Positions 34,390 through 43,316 of a stretch of 64,000 bases of DNA are shown here, one piece after another (the first letter of the stretch is position 1; each line of letters starts with the position of its first letter). The DNA comes from Hydrogenothermaceae bacterium (lineage in GTDB: Bacteria; Aquificota; Aquificia; Aquificales; Hydrogenothermaceae). The translations under genes and the position numbers were made by a program. The stretch covers positions 22,168 to 86,167 of the forward strand of contig WIAL01000004.1 in assembly GCA_015519975.1 (NCBI GenBank), given 5' to 3'. The notes beneath the pieces were generated by a model. That model had not been told where the DNA came from. It ran no database searches and saw only the letters and a program-made list of their open reading frames with translations.

Positions 34390-36771
34390 ATGCAGTTGAC
34401 TGATTTAGATTTAAAGGAAATTTTAGAAACTATTCCTGCTATTATTCTTTTATATAAAGAAGAAATTGTATATGTAAATAAATATGCTCTTGAACTAACA
34501 GGTTATAAAGAAAATGAAGTAATTGGAAAACCAATATGGGATTTTTGTCCTGTTCATTGTAAAGATGAAATAAAGGAAAGGGTTTTAAAAAGAATAAAAG
34601 GTGAATTTTTTGAAGAAGCAACTGAAACAATACCATTTTTTAAAAAAAATGGAGATTTAATATACTTAAAATCAATCTGCAAAACAGCAAAAATAAATAA
34701 TGAATATTATGGGCTTTTGCTTGCTGTTGATATAACACAGCAAGTTGAGCTTGAGAAAAAACTTAAAGAAGATATAGAGATTTTTAAAAGAATAAATGTA
34801 CCTGTTATGAAAGTTGAAATAAGTTCAAAAGATTTTAGTCTTATAAATTTTGAGCCATTAACAGAAAAATTTTATGAGTTAACAGGATATAAAAAGGAAG
34901 ATGTAACATCAGACTGGTTTTTTAAAAATTTACATCCAAAAGATTTAAAAAAAATTAATCCAAAAGATTTGTTTAATAAAGATGAAATAGATTGGGAGTT
35001 TAGATTTAGAAAAAAAGGTGGAAAATATATCTGGATAAAAGAATTCTTAAGAATAGTTGAAAGAAACAGTACTATAAAATTTATATCTACATGGATAGAT
35101 ATAACAAAAGAAAAAAAATTAGAAGAAAAACTTAGACAAAATATAAATGAATTATCACTTATATTTAGATACTCTCCAGATATTATTGTAAAGCTAAATA
35201 AAGACGGAATTATTTTATTTAAAAGCTATGCTACAAGGAAACTTGGATATAAGCCTTGGGATGTAATAGGTAAAAATATATTTGATTATATACATTCTGA
35301 AGATAAAGAAAAGTTTAAAAAGATATTAAATATTGCTTTTAAAAACAGAAATAAAACTTATATAGTTGAATATAGAGTTAAAAAAGCTGATGGAACATGG
35401 GCATGGCTTGAAGGTAATTTAATTGTACCAAAGGAGAGGGATGAAGCATTTTTAATTGAAAGAGATATTACTGATAAGAAAAAGGCAGAAGAAAAAATAT
35501 TTAAGCTTATGTTTTATGACCCAATAACCTCACTTCCAAATAAACTTTTATTTCTTGAAAATTTAAAACAACTTGTACAAGGAACGTCTAGACATGTACC
35601 GGTTATAGTTCTTAAAATTTCCAATTTAGACGAGTTTAAATCTATTTATCCAGAAAGTTTAATTTTAAATAAAGTTAAAGATTTGTTATCAAGTATTTTC
35701 AAAAATTTTATTATTGGTAAAACATTAACAAATGAATTTTTACTAGCAGGTGTTGTTAAAAATTTAACACATTTTGATACTTTGCTGGAAAAGTTTAAAA
35801 GGGAAATCTTAAATGGTATAAAAATAGATGGGAGTAAAATATTTCCTATATTTAATATTGGAATATCCCTTTATCCAAAAACCTCTAAAAATTATGAGGA
35901 GCTTTTAAATCAAGCATTTATTGCATTATATGAATCTTTAAGAAAAGGCGGGAATCAAGTAATATGGTACTCTAAAGAAATACAGGAAAAATTTGAAAGA
36001 AATGAAAAAATTATAAAACTTCTACCAAATTCTATAAAAAATAAAGAACTAAAAGTTTATTACCAGCCGATAGTAAGACTAAAAGATAGGAAAATAATAG
36101 GTTTTGAAACATTAATAAGATGGTTTTCAAAAGAACTTGGTTATGTGCCTCCAGCAGAGTTTATACCAATAGCAGAAGAAACAGATTTTATAAAAGAAAT
36201 AACTGATTTTGTAGTTAAAAATTCTATTAAAGATATATCAAAACTAAATGGAGATTATTTTGTGTCTGTGAACTTTTCTGCAAAAGAATTTGAAGATAAA
36301 AAATTTATTGAAAATATTTTGAAATACGTGAAAAAGTATAGTTTTCCTTCAAAAAACTTTGTTATTGAGATAACCGAAAGAACTGCGATGAAAGACCCAG
36401 AATATACAAAAGAAGTAATAAAAAAATTGAAAAATTATGAATTTCAAATAGCCGTAGATGATTTTGGAACAGGGTATTCAAATATGAATTATCTTATAGA
36501 GCTTGATATAGATAAAATAAAAATTGATAAGGATTTTGTTATAGGAATAATAGAAAGTAAAAGACATTTAAATGTAGTTAGATTAATAATAGAAATAGCA
36601 CATGAAATTGATGCTGTATCTCTTGCAGAGGGAATAGAAACAGAAAAGATACTAAATAAATTAATTGAGCTTGACTGTGATGAGGGTCAGGGGTATCTAT
36701 TTTCACCACCTTTGCCGTTTAATCAGCTTAAGAATATAGTAGGAGAATATAATGAAAAAAGAAAAAATTAA
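34390..36771 (+). CDS. PAS-PAS-PAS-GGDEF-EAL protein with degenerate GGDEF
   Basis: A 793-residue soluble cyclic-di-GMP protein. Three PAS domains lie at about residues 8-115, 130-245 and 255-375. A GGDEF-type domain (about 378-535) has LTNEF in place of GGDEF, so it is unlikely to make cyclic-di-GMP. The EAL domain (about 545-790) keeps all expected catalytic residues: FETLIRW, VNFSAKEF, EITERT, DDFGTGYS, KIDKDF, AEGIET and GQGYLFS, so phosphodiesterase activity is likely. I chose ATG 34390, after GGGAG, over the upstream TTG. It overlaps the next gene by 20 bases. Confidence 0.88.
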   Translation: MQLTDLDLKEILETIPAIILLYKEEIVYVNKYALELTGYKENEVIGKPIWDFCPVHCKDEIKERVLKRIKGEFFEEATETIPFFKKNGDLIYLKSICKTAKINNEYYGLLLAVDITQQVELEKKLKEDIEIFKRINVPVMKVEISSKDFSLINFEPLTEKFYELTGYKKEDVTSDWFFKNLHPKDLKKINPKDLFNKDEIDWEFRFRKKGGKYIWIKEFLRIVERNSTIKFISTWIDITKEKKLEEKLRQNINELSLIFRYSPDIIVKLNKDGIILFKSYATRKLGYKPWDVIGKNIFDYIHSEDKEKFKKILNIAFKNRNKTYIVEYRVKKADGTWAWLEGNLIVPKERDEAFLIERDITDKKKAEEKIFKLMFYDPITSLPNKLLFLENLKQLVQGTSRHVPVIVLKISNLDEFKSIYPESLILNKVKDLLSSIFKNFIIGKTLTNEFLLAGVVKNLTHFDTLLEKFKREILNGIKIDGSKIFPIFNIGISLYPKTSKNYEELLNQAFIALYESLRKGGNQVIWYSKEIQEKFERNEKIIKLLPNSIKNKELKVYYQPIVRLKDRKIIGFETLIRWFSKELGYVPPAEFIPIAEETDFIKEITDFVVKNSIKDISKLNGDYFVSVNFSAKEFEDKKFIENILKYVKKYSFPSKNFVIEITERTAMKDPEYTKEVIKKLKNYEFQIAVDDFGTGYSNMNYLIELDIDKIKIDKDFVIGIIESKRHLNVVRLIIEIAHEIDAVSLAEGIETEKILNKLIELDCDEGQGYLFSPPLPFNQLKNIVGEYNEKRKN

Positions 36772-37048
36772 ATTTATAAAAGAAAAATTAATTGAACTTG
36801 AGAGCTTAATAGGAAGTTTAGCTTTAAGACTTATGGTTCAAAGAATATTTTACGAAATGGATAAAAAAGGATTTAATGTACCTGATAATATTTCAAATAT
36901 AGATTTTGAAAGTTTATCTGATGATGAAATAGATAAATTTTTTAGTTATCTTACATTTTTAGTAGGAGAAATTTTAGGAAATGATTTTAAAGAGAAGTTA
37001 ATTAAAGAATGGGAGGAGAATTTTGGAAAAATTAAAGACATATATTGA
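36752..37048 (+). CDS. Uncharacterised 98-residue helical protein
   Basis: A short acidic, mainly helical protein (KLIELESLIGSLALRLMVQR, FESLSDDEIDKFFSYLTFLV). I do not recognise the family. AGGAG precedes its ATG. It overlaps the EAL protein by 20 bases and the KaiC-like gene by 26 bases, so it is translationally coupled to both. Conserved overlap suggests a partner protein of the KaiC-like ATPase, but that is only context. Confidence 0.55.
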   Translation: MKKEKIKFIKEKLIELESLIGSLALRLMVQRIFYEMDKKGFNVPDNISNIDFESLSDDEIDKFFSYLTFLVGEILGNDFKEKLIKEWEENFGKIKDIY

Positions 37049-38429
37049 TGGTTTTGATGAACTAACTTTTGGGGGTTTTCCTTTCCTTTCAAATAATATA
37101 ATAGCAGGTGCTCCTGGAACTGGAAAAACAACTTTTTGTTTTGAAACAGCTTTTAGAAATGCAAAAGAAGAAGGTAAGAAATCTATAATATTTACTACAG
37201 TTTCAGAACCCCCTTTTAAAATGATTAAATATCTATCAGAATTTGATTTTTTTGATAAAAGTTACTTAAACAATTTAGTCTTTATAAAAGATTTAGGAGA
37301 ATTTATAAGAAAAGGTGATAAAGAAGGTCTTTTAGAATATATAAACAGTACAATAAAAGAAATAAAACCGCAGATTTTAGTAATTGATTCCTTTAAATCT
37401 TTAACGCAAATACTTATCAAAGACCCTGCAGAAAGAAAAAAGTTCGTATATGAGCTTACTTCTACATTTTCTGTGTGGGGGATAACTTCTCTACTTGTAG
37501 GAGAATATCTGCTTTCTGATATTGAACTATACCCTGAGTTTTCAATTACAGATGGAATAATTTATTTATTTGGTACACAAGAAGAGGAACTACAAAAAAA
37601 TTATATACAGATTTTAAAACTAAGAGGTTCAAATTTTTTAAAAGGGAAGCAGTATTTTGAAATTACACAAGACGGTATAAAGATTAAACTCAGGTTAAGA
37701 CCCGAAGTTAGAAAACTAAAATATAAAACTGCAGAAAAATACTTTAAAGTAAAACAGTTAGATAAACTTTTTATTAATGGTATTCCTTACCAGTCTTCAA
37801 CTTTAATATCAGGTGCTACAGGTTCAGGAAAAACAATAACAGCATTAACAATAGCTGAGAATTTTCTAAGAAATGATAATAAAAACAAAGTTATATTTTT
37901 TACATTTGAGGAATTTCCAGAATTAATTCAAAAGTATGCAAAAAATTTAAATATTAATATAGATGGTAAAAGATTTTCTATTGAATTTATTTCACCTGTT
38001 GAACTTGATATAGACTTCCTTGGAAATGAAATTTTAAACAAAATAAAAAACAATGTTGATAACGGAACTTTAGTAGTTCTTGATTCTATTTCTTCATTCA
38101 GGTACTCCCAAAGAAATGATGTTAGATATAGAGAATTCTTATGGGGGCTTAATAACTATTTAAAGTATAAAAATGTAACATCTGTTTGTACATTTGAAAT
38201 AGATAAACCTTTTGACCCATTCACAGTAGCTGCAGATATGAAACTGTCGCTTCTTTCTGATAATATCTTGGTAACCAGATATTATGAAGAAGACTCACAG
38301 GTAAAAAGGGCAATTTTTGCTTTAAAATCCAGAGGAAACATTCACTCCCAAAATATCTATGAGTTTGAAATATTAGATGGAGAAGGTATAATAGTAAAAG
38401 ATGTCGTAAAATCAGCATTATTAAGATAG
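37023..38429 (+). CDS. KaiC-like RecA-superfamily ATPase with two ATPase domains
   Basis: A 468-residue protein built from two tandem RecA-like domains, as in KaiC. The first Walker A is GAPGTGKT (residues 29-36), with ILVIDSFKSL as its Walker B. The second is SGATGSGKT near residue 265, with LVVLDSISSF. The second domain keeps the Glu pair of KaiC (FFTFEEFPEL), while the first has only one Glu (FTTVSEPPF). Start TTG is preceded by GGGAGGAGAA. It is in an operon with two cyclic-di-GMP proteins. There is no KaiA or KaiB nearby, so a clock role is not implied; signal transduction is the usual inference. Confidence 0.85.
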   Translation: MEKLKTYIDGFDELTFGGFPFLSNNIIAGAPGTGKTTFCFETAFRNAKEEGKKSIIFTTVSEPPFKMIKYLSEFDFFDKSYLNNLVFIKDLGEFIRKGDKEGLLEYINSTIKEIKPQILVIDSFKSLTQILIKDPAERKKFVYELTSTFSVWGITSLLVGEYLLSDIELYPEFSITDGIIYLFGTQEEELQKNYIQILKLRGSNFLKGKQYFEITQDGIKIKLRLRPEVRKLKYKTAEKYFKVKQLDKLFINGIPYQSSTLISGATGSGKTITALTIAENFLRNDNKNKVIFFTFEEFPELIQKYAKNLNINIDGKRFSIEFISPVELDIDFLGNEILNKIKNNVDNGTLVVLDSISSFRYSQRNDVRYREFLWGLNNYLKYKNVTSVCTFEIDKPFDPFTVAADMKLSLLSDNILVTRYYEEDSQVKRAIFALKSRGNIHSQNIYEFEILDGEGIIVKDVVKSALLR

Positions 38430-38439
38430 GAGACGGGAT

Positions 38440-38826
38440 ATGGAAAAAAGAGTAGAATTAAACAAAGAAGTTATTGAAGAAAGAAAGAAAACTAAAGGTC
38501 TTTTGGAAGCAATTAAAGAAGCTATAAAAGAAGCAAATCCTGAATTTAAGTTTGCTGGAGTTGCTGTTTATAAGCTTGGTAGCGAACATGCAGTTGCTGT
38601 ATTCCTAGATGAAGAAGAAAATCCAATTACTGATATGTTAATTGATATTAAACATGAAGTCGCTGTTAAAGATCCAAAAGAATTTTATGTGAAAATAAAA
38701 CCTGAACCTCAAGGAATGCTTCATTATGAATTAAAGGAAGTTGATGAAAAAGGTGAAGTTCATAATTATGAAGGAAAAGCGATACTTCTTTCCCCATGGA
38801 TATCTTACGAAGAAATTTTTAAATAA
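38440..38826 (+). CDS. Uncharacterised 128-residue protein
   Basis: A soluble, charged protein with a helical N-terminus (EERKKTKGLLEAIKEAIKEA) and a beta-rich C-terminal region (GVAVYKLGSEHAVAVFLDEE, MLHYELKEVDEKGEVHNYEGKAILL). I do not recognise the family. It follows the KaiC-like gene by 10 bases, on the same strand, with AGGAGACGG before its ATG. It may be the last gene of that signalling operon. Confidence 0.55.
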   Translation: MEKRVELNKEVIEERKKTKGLLEAIKEAIKEANPEFKFAGVAVYKLGSEHAVAVFLDEEENPITDMLIDIKHEVAVKDPKEFYVKIKPEPQGMLHYELKEVDEKGEVHNYEGKAILLSPWISYEEIFK

Positions 38827-38827
38827 A

Positions 38828-40438
38828 CTATCCTTTGCTTCTTATTTCTTCTAAATAATAATAAGGTGGTAATGTTCTAAGCCTTGGGTCTTCTAAATGT
38901 TTCCCTACAGTAAAATGATAAATTGTTTGGTATTCATTATCTTCAAACCCAAGTATTTCATGTACCATATCATCAAAAAAACATCCAATTCCAGTTCCTC
39001 TGAAATTGTGGCTTTCAGCTTCTAAATAAAGTGTCTGCCCAATTGATCCGGTTTCCCAGTGAAGATTTCTATAGAGGTAAGGCTTTTTTTCTACAACAGG
39101 TCTAAATTTTGCTATCATTCCAAGTGAAAAACAGCTGTCAGATGCAATATCTTGCCTGCAGCTAACTATTTGGGATGTAGTTTCAAAGTCTCCTTCATAA
39201 AGAAGATACAGTCTATCTGATACTTTTTCCCATAAAAATTCTTTTCTGGTTTTGCTTATAAAGTTTTCCTTTTCATCTTCGTATCTAAAATAAAAATAGA
39301 GTCCTCTTTTTAACCCTTCTACTCTATGAACAAATAAAAGTAAGTTTATTGAAGGCTGTATTATTTTTACATCAAATGGACTTATATTTTCTCTTGGAAC
39401 TGTTTTATCTAAAATATTTAGAAAAACTTCAAAAGACATATAGGTTTTTCTATCATAAGCCACAGCACTTCTTCTTTTCCTAATTATCTGGGGTGCTTTG
39501 TAAGGTGAGTTTACCAAAAATTGAGGGTTTTCTTCCAGTAGATTGATTTTTTTCTCTTTTGTTTTTGGTTTTTTCAAAAATTCTGCAGTCTCATAGATAA
39601 TATCCCATTTTACATGTTCTTTACTTAATCTGTTTGGAGTTCCCTTAAACTCAAGTTCTTCAAATAGATTTATAACGCTATTTGGAACGCTGAGAGGAAT
39701 TTCTTTTTTGTCTTTTGGATAAACAAAAAGTAAGCATTCTGCATATTCTTCTTCATTTTCTACAAAACTAGTTTTATCAAATCCAAGCATTTTTTCAATT
39801 TCTTCATCAGAAACAGCATTTAAATATTTAATATCCCATCCAAGCAAATTTGCAGAAAATTTCAATGCTGCCACTGCGTGCCCTATATCAAGTTGACAGT
39901 ATCTGTAGGCTCTTTCTCCGTATTTCCAGGCTTCTCTCCATAATATACTTGTTAAAGCTATGAAAAAGCCATCTGTATTATAGAAATTTTTAATTCCATC
40001 GACTATTTTTTCATTAAGTTTTGTTCTTTTTTCAAGAGCATGAAGGAAAGGATTATAATGATAAACACCGTTTAATGAATCATAATTTGGCACAATTAAA
40101 TAACATTCGGTAGGATGTAAATTTCCACTAGAAGGATTCATTCTTAAAGACCACTGGGAACCTGGAATTGATTTCCATGCAGAAAGCCCAAGTGAAAGTT
40201 CTAAAAATTTTGACACTGTTTCTATATTAAATGGTTTAGTTTCACAAATGTCTTTTAAGTACAAAGATTTATAATCACAGTCCGGATCTTGTTTTAAAAG
40301 GGGAAGTTCAACCTTTTTAGTTCCTTCATAAAACCTGAAGGGATCTGGCTGATTTGCCCAGTCTAAATAACCTAAAGATTTTGCAAGTTTATTTATATGA
40401 TGCTTTGTCCTCTCATGGTAATATATAACTTTATTCAT
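38828..40438 (-). CDS. SagB-type nitroreductase-like oxidoreductase (double domain)
   Basis: A 536-residue protein made of two nitroreductase-fold halves, the layout of SagB/ThcOx-type dehydrogenases. The first half has SLGLSAWKSIPGSQWSLRMNPSSGNLHPTE-like flavin-binding sequence (SSGNLHPTECYLI). The second has RKRRSAVAYDRKTYMS and the C-terminal GTGIGCFFDDMVHEILG. SagB enzymes oxidise azolines to azoles in peptide natural products. No cyclodehydratase or precursor peptide was seen nearby, so another FMN-dependent reaction is more likely here. It is convergent with the preceding operon. Confidence 0.8.
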   Translation of the reverse strand: MNKVIYYHERTKHHINKLAKSLGYLDWANQPDPFRFYEGTKKVELPLLKQDPDCDYKSLYLKDICETKPFNIETVSKFLELSLGLSAWKSIPGSQWSLRMNPSSGNLHPTECYLIVPNYDSLNGVYHYNPFLHALEKRTKLNEKIVDGIKNFYNTDGFFIALTSILWREAWKYGERAYRYCQLDIGHAVAALKFSANLLGWDIKYLNAVSDEEIEKMLGFDKTSFVENEEEYAECLLFVYPKDKKEIPLSVPNSVINLFEELEFKGTPNRLSKEHVKWDIIYETAEFLKKPKTKEKKINLLEENPQFLVNSPYKAPQIIRKRRSAVAYDRKTYMSFEVFLNILDKTVPRENISPFDVKIIQPSINLLLFVHRVEGLKRGLYFYFRYEDEKENFISKTRKEFLWEKVSDRLYLLYEGDFETTSQIVSCRQDIASDSCFSLGMIAKFRPVVEKKPYLYRNLHWETGSIGQTLYLEAESHNFRGTGIGCFFDDMVHEILGFEDNEYQTIYHFTVGKHLEDPRLRTLPPYYYLEEIRSKG

Positions 40439-40501
40439 AGAAAACCCTTATTTATAAATTATAATAATATTCAATACTAACCTCTTTTTAAAGGTAAAGC
40501 A

Positions 40502-41341
40502 ATGCTTGTAACTGATGTAAAATCAATGAAAGAAATCTCAAATAAGATAAGAAAAGAAGGAAAAACCATAGGCTTTGTGCCTACAATGGGATACTTGCAT
40601 AAAGGACATATATCTTTAATGGAATGCTCTAAAAAAGATAATGACATAACAGTTGTAAGTATTTTCGTAAATCCAACACAGTTTGGAAAAAATGAGGATT
40701 TAGATAAATATCCCCGTGATTTAGAAAGAGATTTAAAAATATGTAAAGAAGTTGGCGTTGACTTTGTTTTCCATCCATCTGTGGAGCAGATGTATCCTGA
40801 AGGATATTCCACTTATGTAATTATGGAAAGTTTAATTGATAGACTTTGTGGTGCTTTTAGACCCGGGCATTTTAAAGGTGTTTTAACTGTTGTAAATAAG
40901 CTTTTTAATATAATAAAACCAGATAGAGCATATTTTGGTAAAAAGGATTATCAGCAGTATGTTGTTATAAAAAAAATGGTTGAAGATCTGAATATGGATG
41001 TACAGGTTATAGGCTGTCCTTTAATAAGAGAAGAAGATGGTCTTGCTTTATCTTCAAGAAATAAATATTTGTCTAAAGAAGAAAGAGAATCAGCCCTTTC
41101 TTTAAGTAAGGCTCTTTTTAAGGCAAAGGAGCTTTTTGAAAAAGGTGAAAAAGATGTCTCAAAACTAAAAAAAGAAATGGAAAAAATAATGAAAAGTTAT
41201 CCTCATGTAGAGGAAATTCAGTATATAGAAATAGTAAACCCTGAAAATTTAGAGCCAAAAGAAAAGGCAGAAAAAGGAGATATCATCCTTGTAGCTGCCT
41301 TTGTCGGCTCTACCCGCTTAATAGATAATATCCAGCTTTAA
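40502..41341 (+). CDS. panC: Pantothenate synthetase
   Basis: A 279-residue enzyme that condenses pantoate and beta-alanine with ATP to give pantothenate. PTMGYLHKGHISLM near residue 28 carries the HIGH-like nucleotide-binding motif. VVSIFVNPTQFGKNEDLDKYPRD and KKDYQQ follow, and LALSSRNKYLS is the KMSKS-like region. Length is normal. It stands alone as a plus-strand gene between minus-strand genes and shares 4 bases with the convergent DUF2628 gene. Confidence 0.97.
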   Translation: MLVTDVKSMKEISNKIRKEGKTIGFVPTMGYLHKGHISLMECSKKDNDITVVSIFVNPTQFGKNEDLDKYPRDLERDLKICKEVGVDFVFHPSVEQMYPEGYSTYVIMESLIDRLCGAFRPGHFKGVLTVVNKLFNIIKPDRAYFGKKDYQQYVVIKKMVEDLNMDVQVIGCPLIREEDGLALSSRNKYLSKEERESALSLSKALFKAKELFEKGEKDVSKLKKEMEKIMKSYPHVEEIQYIEIVNPENLEPKEKAEKGDIILVAAFVGSTRLIDNIQL

Positions 41342-41832
41342 AAATTAGTATATGAATAATGTCCCATCATTGAATATGATATTAAAGCTAAAACTATATA
41401 GACTGCAAAAGCTATTAACACGACTATAAATATTCCTCCAACAGATGTTCCGCCTGCTCTTGCAGCCTGTGCCTTAAACTCTTCTTCATTTGGAAATGCC
41501 ATTTTTAGTTCTAATAGTTTGTTGTAGGTATATTTACCGTACAAATAGTTTCCAATTGCTCCAATTCCTATCCAAAGCCCAAGCCATATTAAAATTCCTA
41601 AAAATGGAATAACTGTTAAAACATTTAAGAGAATATATATAAAAGCGTATAAATACATTTTTCTATATCCAAGCCATAAAGAGGTAGCTAAAAATGCTGC
41701 CCAGTTCCACGAAAATTTTGAACCACTTGAAGCCATAATTTTCCATTTTGCAAGATAATAGTCGGAATTTTTTTGAACAAAGCTTCTAATAGTTTCTTCA
41801 TCAAATTCTTCAATTAATTTCTTTACTTCCAT
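41338..41832 (-). CDS. DUF2628 membrane protein
   Basis: A 164-residue protein with a soluble N-terminus and about three hydrophobic segments (residues 52-72, 75-95 and 130-150). The FSWNWAAFLATSLWLGYRKMY segment is the DUF2628 signature. The function of the family is unknown. Its start overlaps the DUF3108-like gene by 10 bases, on the same strand. Confidence 0.72.
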   Translation of the reverse strand: MEVKKLIEEFDEETIRSFVQKNSDYYLAKWKIMASSGSKFSWNWAAFLATSLWLGYRKMYLYAFIYILLNVLTVIPFLGILIWLGLWIGIGAIGNYLYGKYTYNKLLELKMAFPNEEEFKAQAARAGGTSVGGIFIVVLIAFAVYIVLALISYSMMGHYSYTNF

Positions 41833-42539
41833 TTCTCTCCTCCCTTTATGTTTTCAAGTAAAAGTTTAAAACTTCCTATTGTAAAAGTTAATTTTAATTT
41901 TACAGGTATATTTAGTTTTTCATCTATCCATATATACCAGTTTCCTGTAGGCCTTAAAAGCCCTTTTGTTTTGAAATTTGGATGTAAATATACCTTTGTA
42001 GTTTTATATTTTTTCCCTTCAATCTCTATTTTTTCCTTTTTAACTACTTTAAATGGGACTTTGTAGCCTTTGCCATCATAAAATATTTTTAAAACACCTT
42101 CTTTTTTTTCTTTAATTTTTTTGTAGAGATATATAGAAGCTGTAAATGGGTCAAAATAGCTTTCATTTTTTATTTTTTTTGTTATTTTTTTTTGAAATTT
42201 GTATTCATTTTCTTTAAGTTTGTATATTTCTTTTTCAAAGAGGATATAATCTTTTGAAAATTTATACCTGTGAATCATTTTTTTGTTTCCTTCTTTTTGT
42301 ACAAAGTAGAAAAATTCAGGCTGTAAATTCTTTTTATATATAGAATGTCCTTTATACTCAACTTTTTTAAAAAGTGAACCTAATGGAGTAGAGTGAGCAT
42401 ATGCAGATATTTTATTTTCCTTATAAGTAATGCAGTCTTCGACTAAAGGTAAAAAAAGGTAATAACCTTTATAGCATGTTTCAAGCGCATATGAAAAAGA
42501 AAAGAAGGAAAAAAGGAGTAAAAATAAAACTTTTTTCAT
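41823..42539 (-). CDS. DUF3108-like secreted protein
   Basis: A 238-residue protein with a signal peptide (residues 1-17, ending at SYA). The body is beta-rich with repeated tyrosines and lysines. The KIKYKLKENEYKFQKKI and GNWYIWIDEKLNIPVKLKLTFTIGSFKLLL segments match the DUF3108 pattern. It is probably periplasmic or outer-membrane linked. It abuts the alpha/beta hydrolase gene with no gap and overlaps DUF2628. The function is unknown. Confidence 0.62.
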   Translation of the reverse strand: MKKVLFLLLFSFFSFSYALETCYKGYYLFLPLVEDCITYKENKISAYAHSTPLGSLFKKVEYKGHSIYKKNLQPEFFYFVQKEGNKKMIHRYKFSKDYILFEKEIYKLKENEYKFQKKITKKIKNESYFDPFTASIYLYKKIKEKKEGVLKIFYDGKGYKVPFKVVKKEKIEIEGKKYKTTKVYLHPNFKTKGLLRPTGNWYIWIDEKLNIPVKLKLTFTIGSFKLLLENIKGGEKWK

Positions 42540-43301
42540 TTAAAAATTTATTTCCTTTAAAAACTGTATAAGCAGTTTATTAAACTCTTGTGGGTTTTCA
42601 AAAGGTGGAAGATGTGCAGCATTTTCTATTTCATAAAATTTTGCATCTGGAATACCGTCCGATATTTCCTTTACGATCTCAGGAGGAGTAACTTTTTCAT
42701 CGTCTTTTCCTGCTATTACAATTGTTGGTATATTGATCTCCTTTAAAATTTCTCTATTATCTTCTCTATTTGCAAGGGCTGTTAAAGCGTTAATAATACC
42801 TTCTTCAGTTGCCTGCATCATTATACATTCAAGTTCTTTCATTTTTTTACTGTCTTTTTTTGTAGCTGGTGAGGTCTGGGCATCAAGCATAGCTTCAATT
42901 AAAAAGTCTTTTCCAGACTCTTTTATTTTCTCAATTGTTGCCATTCTTGCTTTTTTTGCTTCCTCTGTATCTGCCTGTGCTCTTGTTGAAACAAATACAA
43001 AGCCTTCTGCTAATTCTCTATGTCTCTTCCATATTTCAAACATTACATATCCGCCCATTGAATCACCGACAGCAACAATTTTTTTAATTTTATTCTCATA
43101 AAGTTTTGAAACTATATAATCTGTGTACTGTTTTATATCTTTAAAGGTAGGAAATACAGGAGTTTCTCCAAAACCTGGATAATCTATTGCCACGTAAGGA
43201 ATATTTTCTTTTTCAAGAGCTTCAAACTGATATTTATACATGTTACTGTTTAAAGGAAAAGCATGTAAGAATAACACGGCTTTCTCAGAATATATTTTCA
43301 T
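42540..43301 (-). CDS. Alpha/beta hydrolase
   Basis: A 253-residue hydrolase of the alpha/beta fold. The oxyanion hole lies in FLHAFPLNSNMY. The nucleophile serine is in VGDSMGGYVMFE near residue 86. The aspartate is in IAGKDDEKV near residue 198, and the histidine is in NAAHLPPFENP near residue 230. The substrate is not predictable from sequence. It is on the same strand as, and 15 bases downstream of, the epimerase-like gene. Confidence 0.85.
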   Translation of the reverse strand: MKIYSEKAVLFLHAFPLNSNMYKYQFEALEKENIPYVAIDYPGFGETPVFPTFKDIKQYTDYIVSKLYENKIKKIVAVGDSMGGYVMFEIWKRHRELAEGFVFVSTRAQADTEEAKKARMATIEKIKESGKDFLIEAMLDAQTSPATKKDSKKMKELECIMMQATEEGIINALTALANREDNREILKEINIPTIVIAGKDDEKVTPPEIVKEISDGIPDAKFYEIENAAHLPPFENPQEFNKLLIQFLKEINF

Positions 43302-43316
43302 TGGCTTTCCCTCCTT

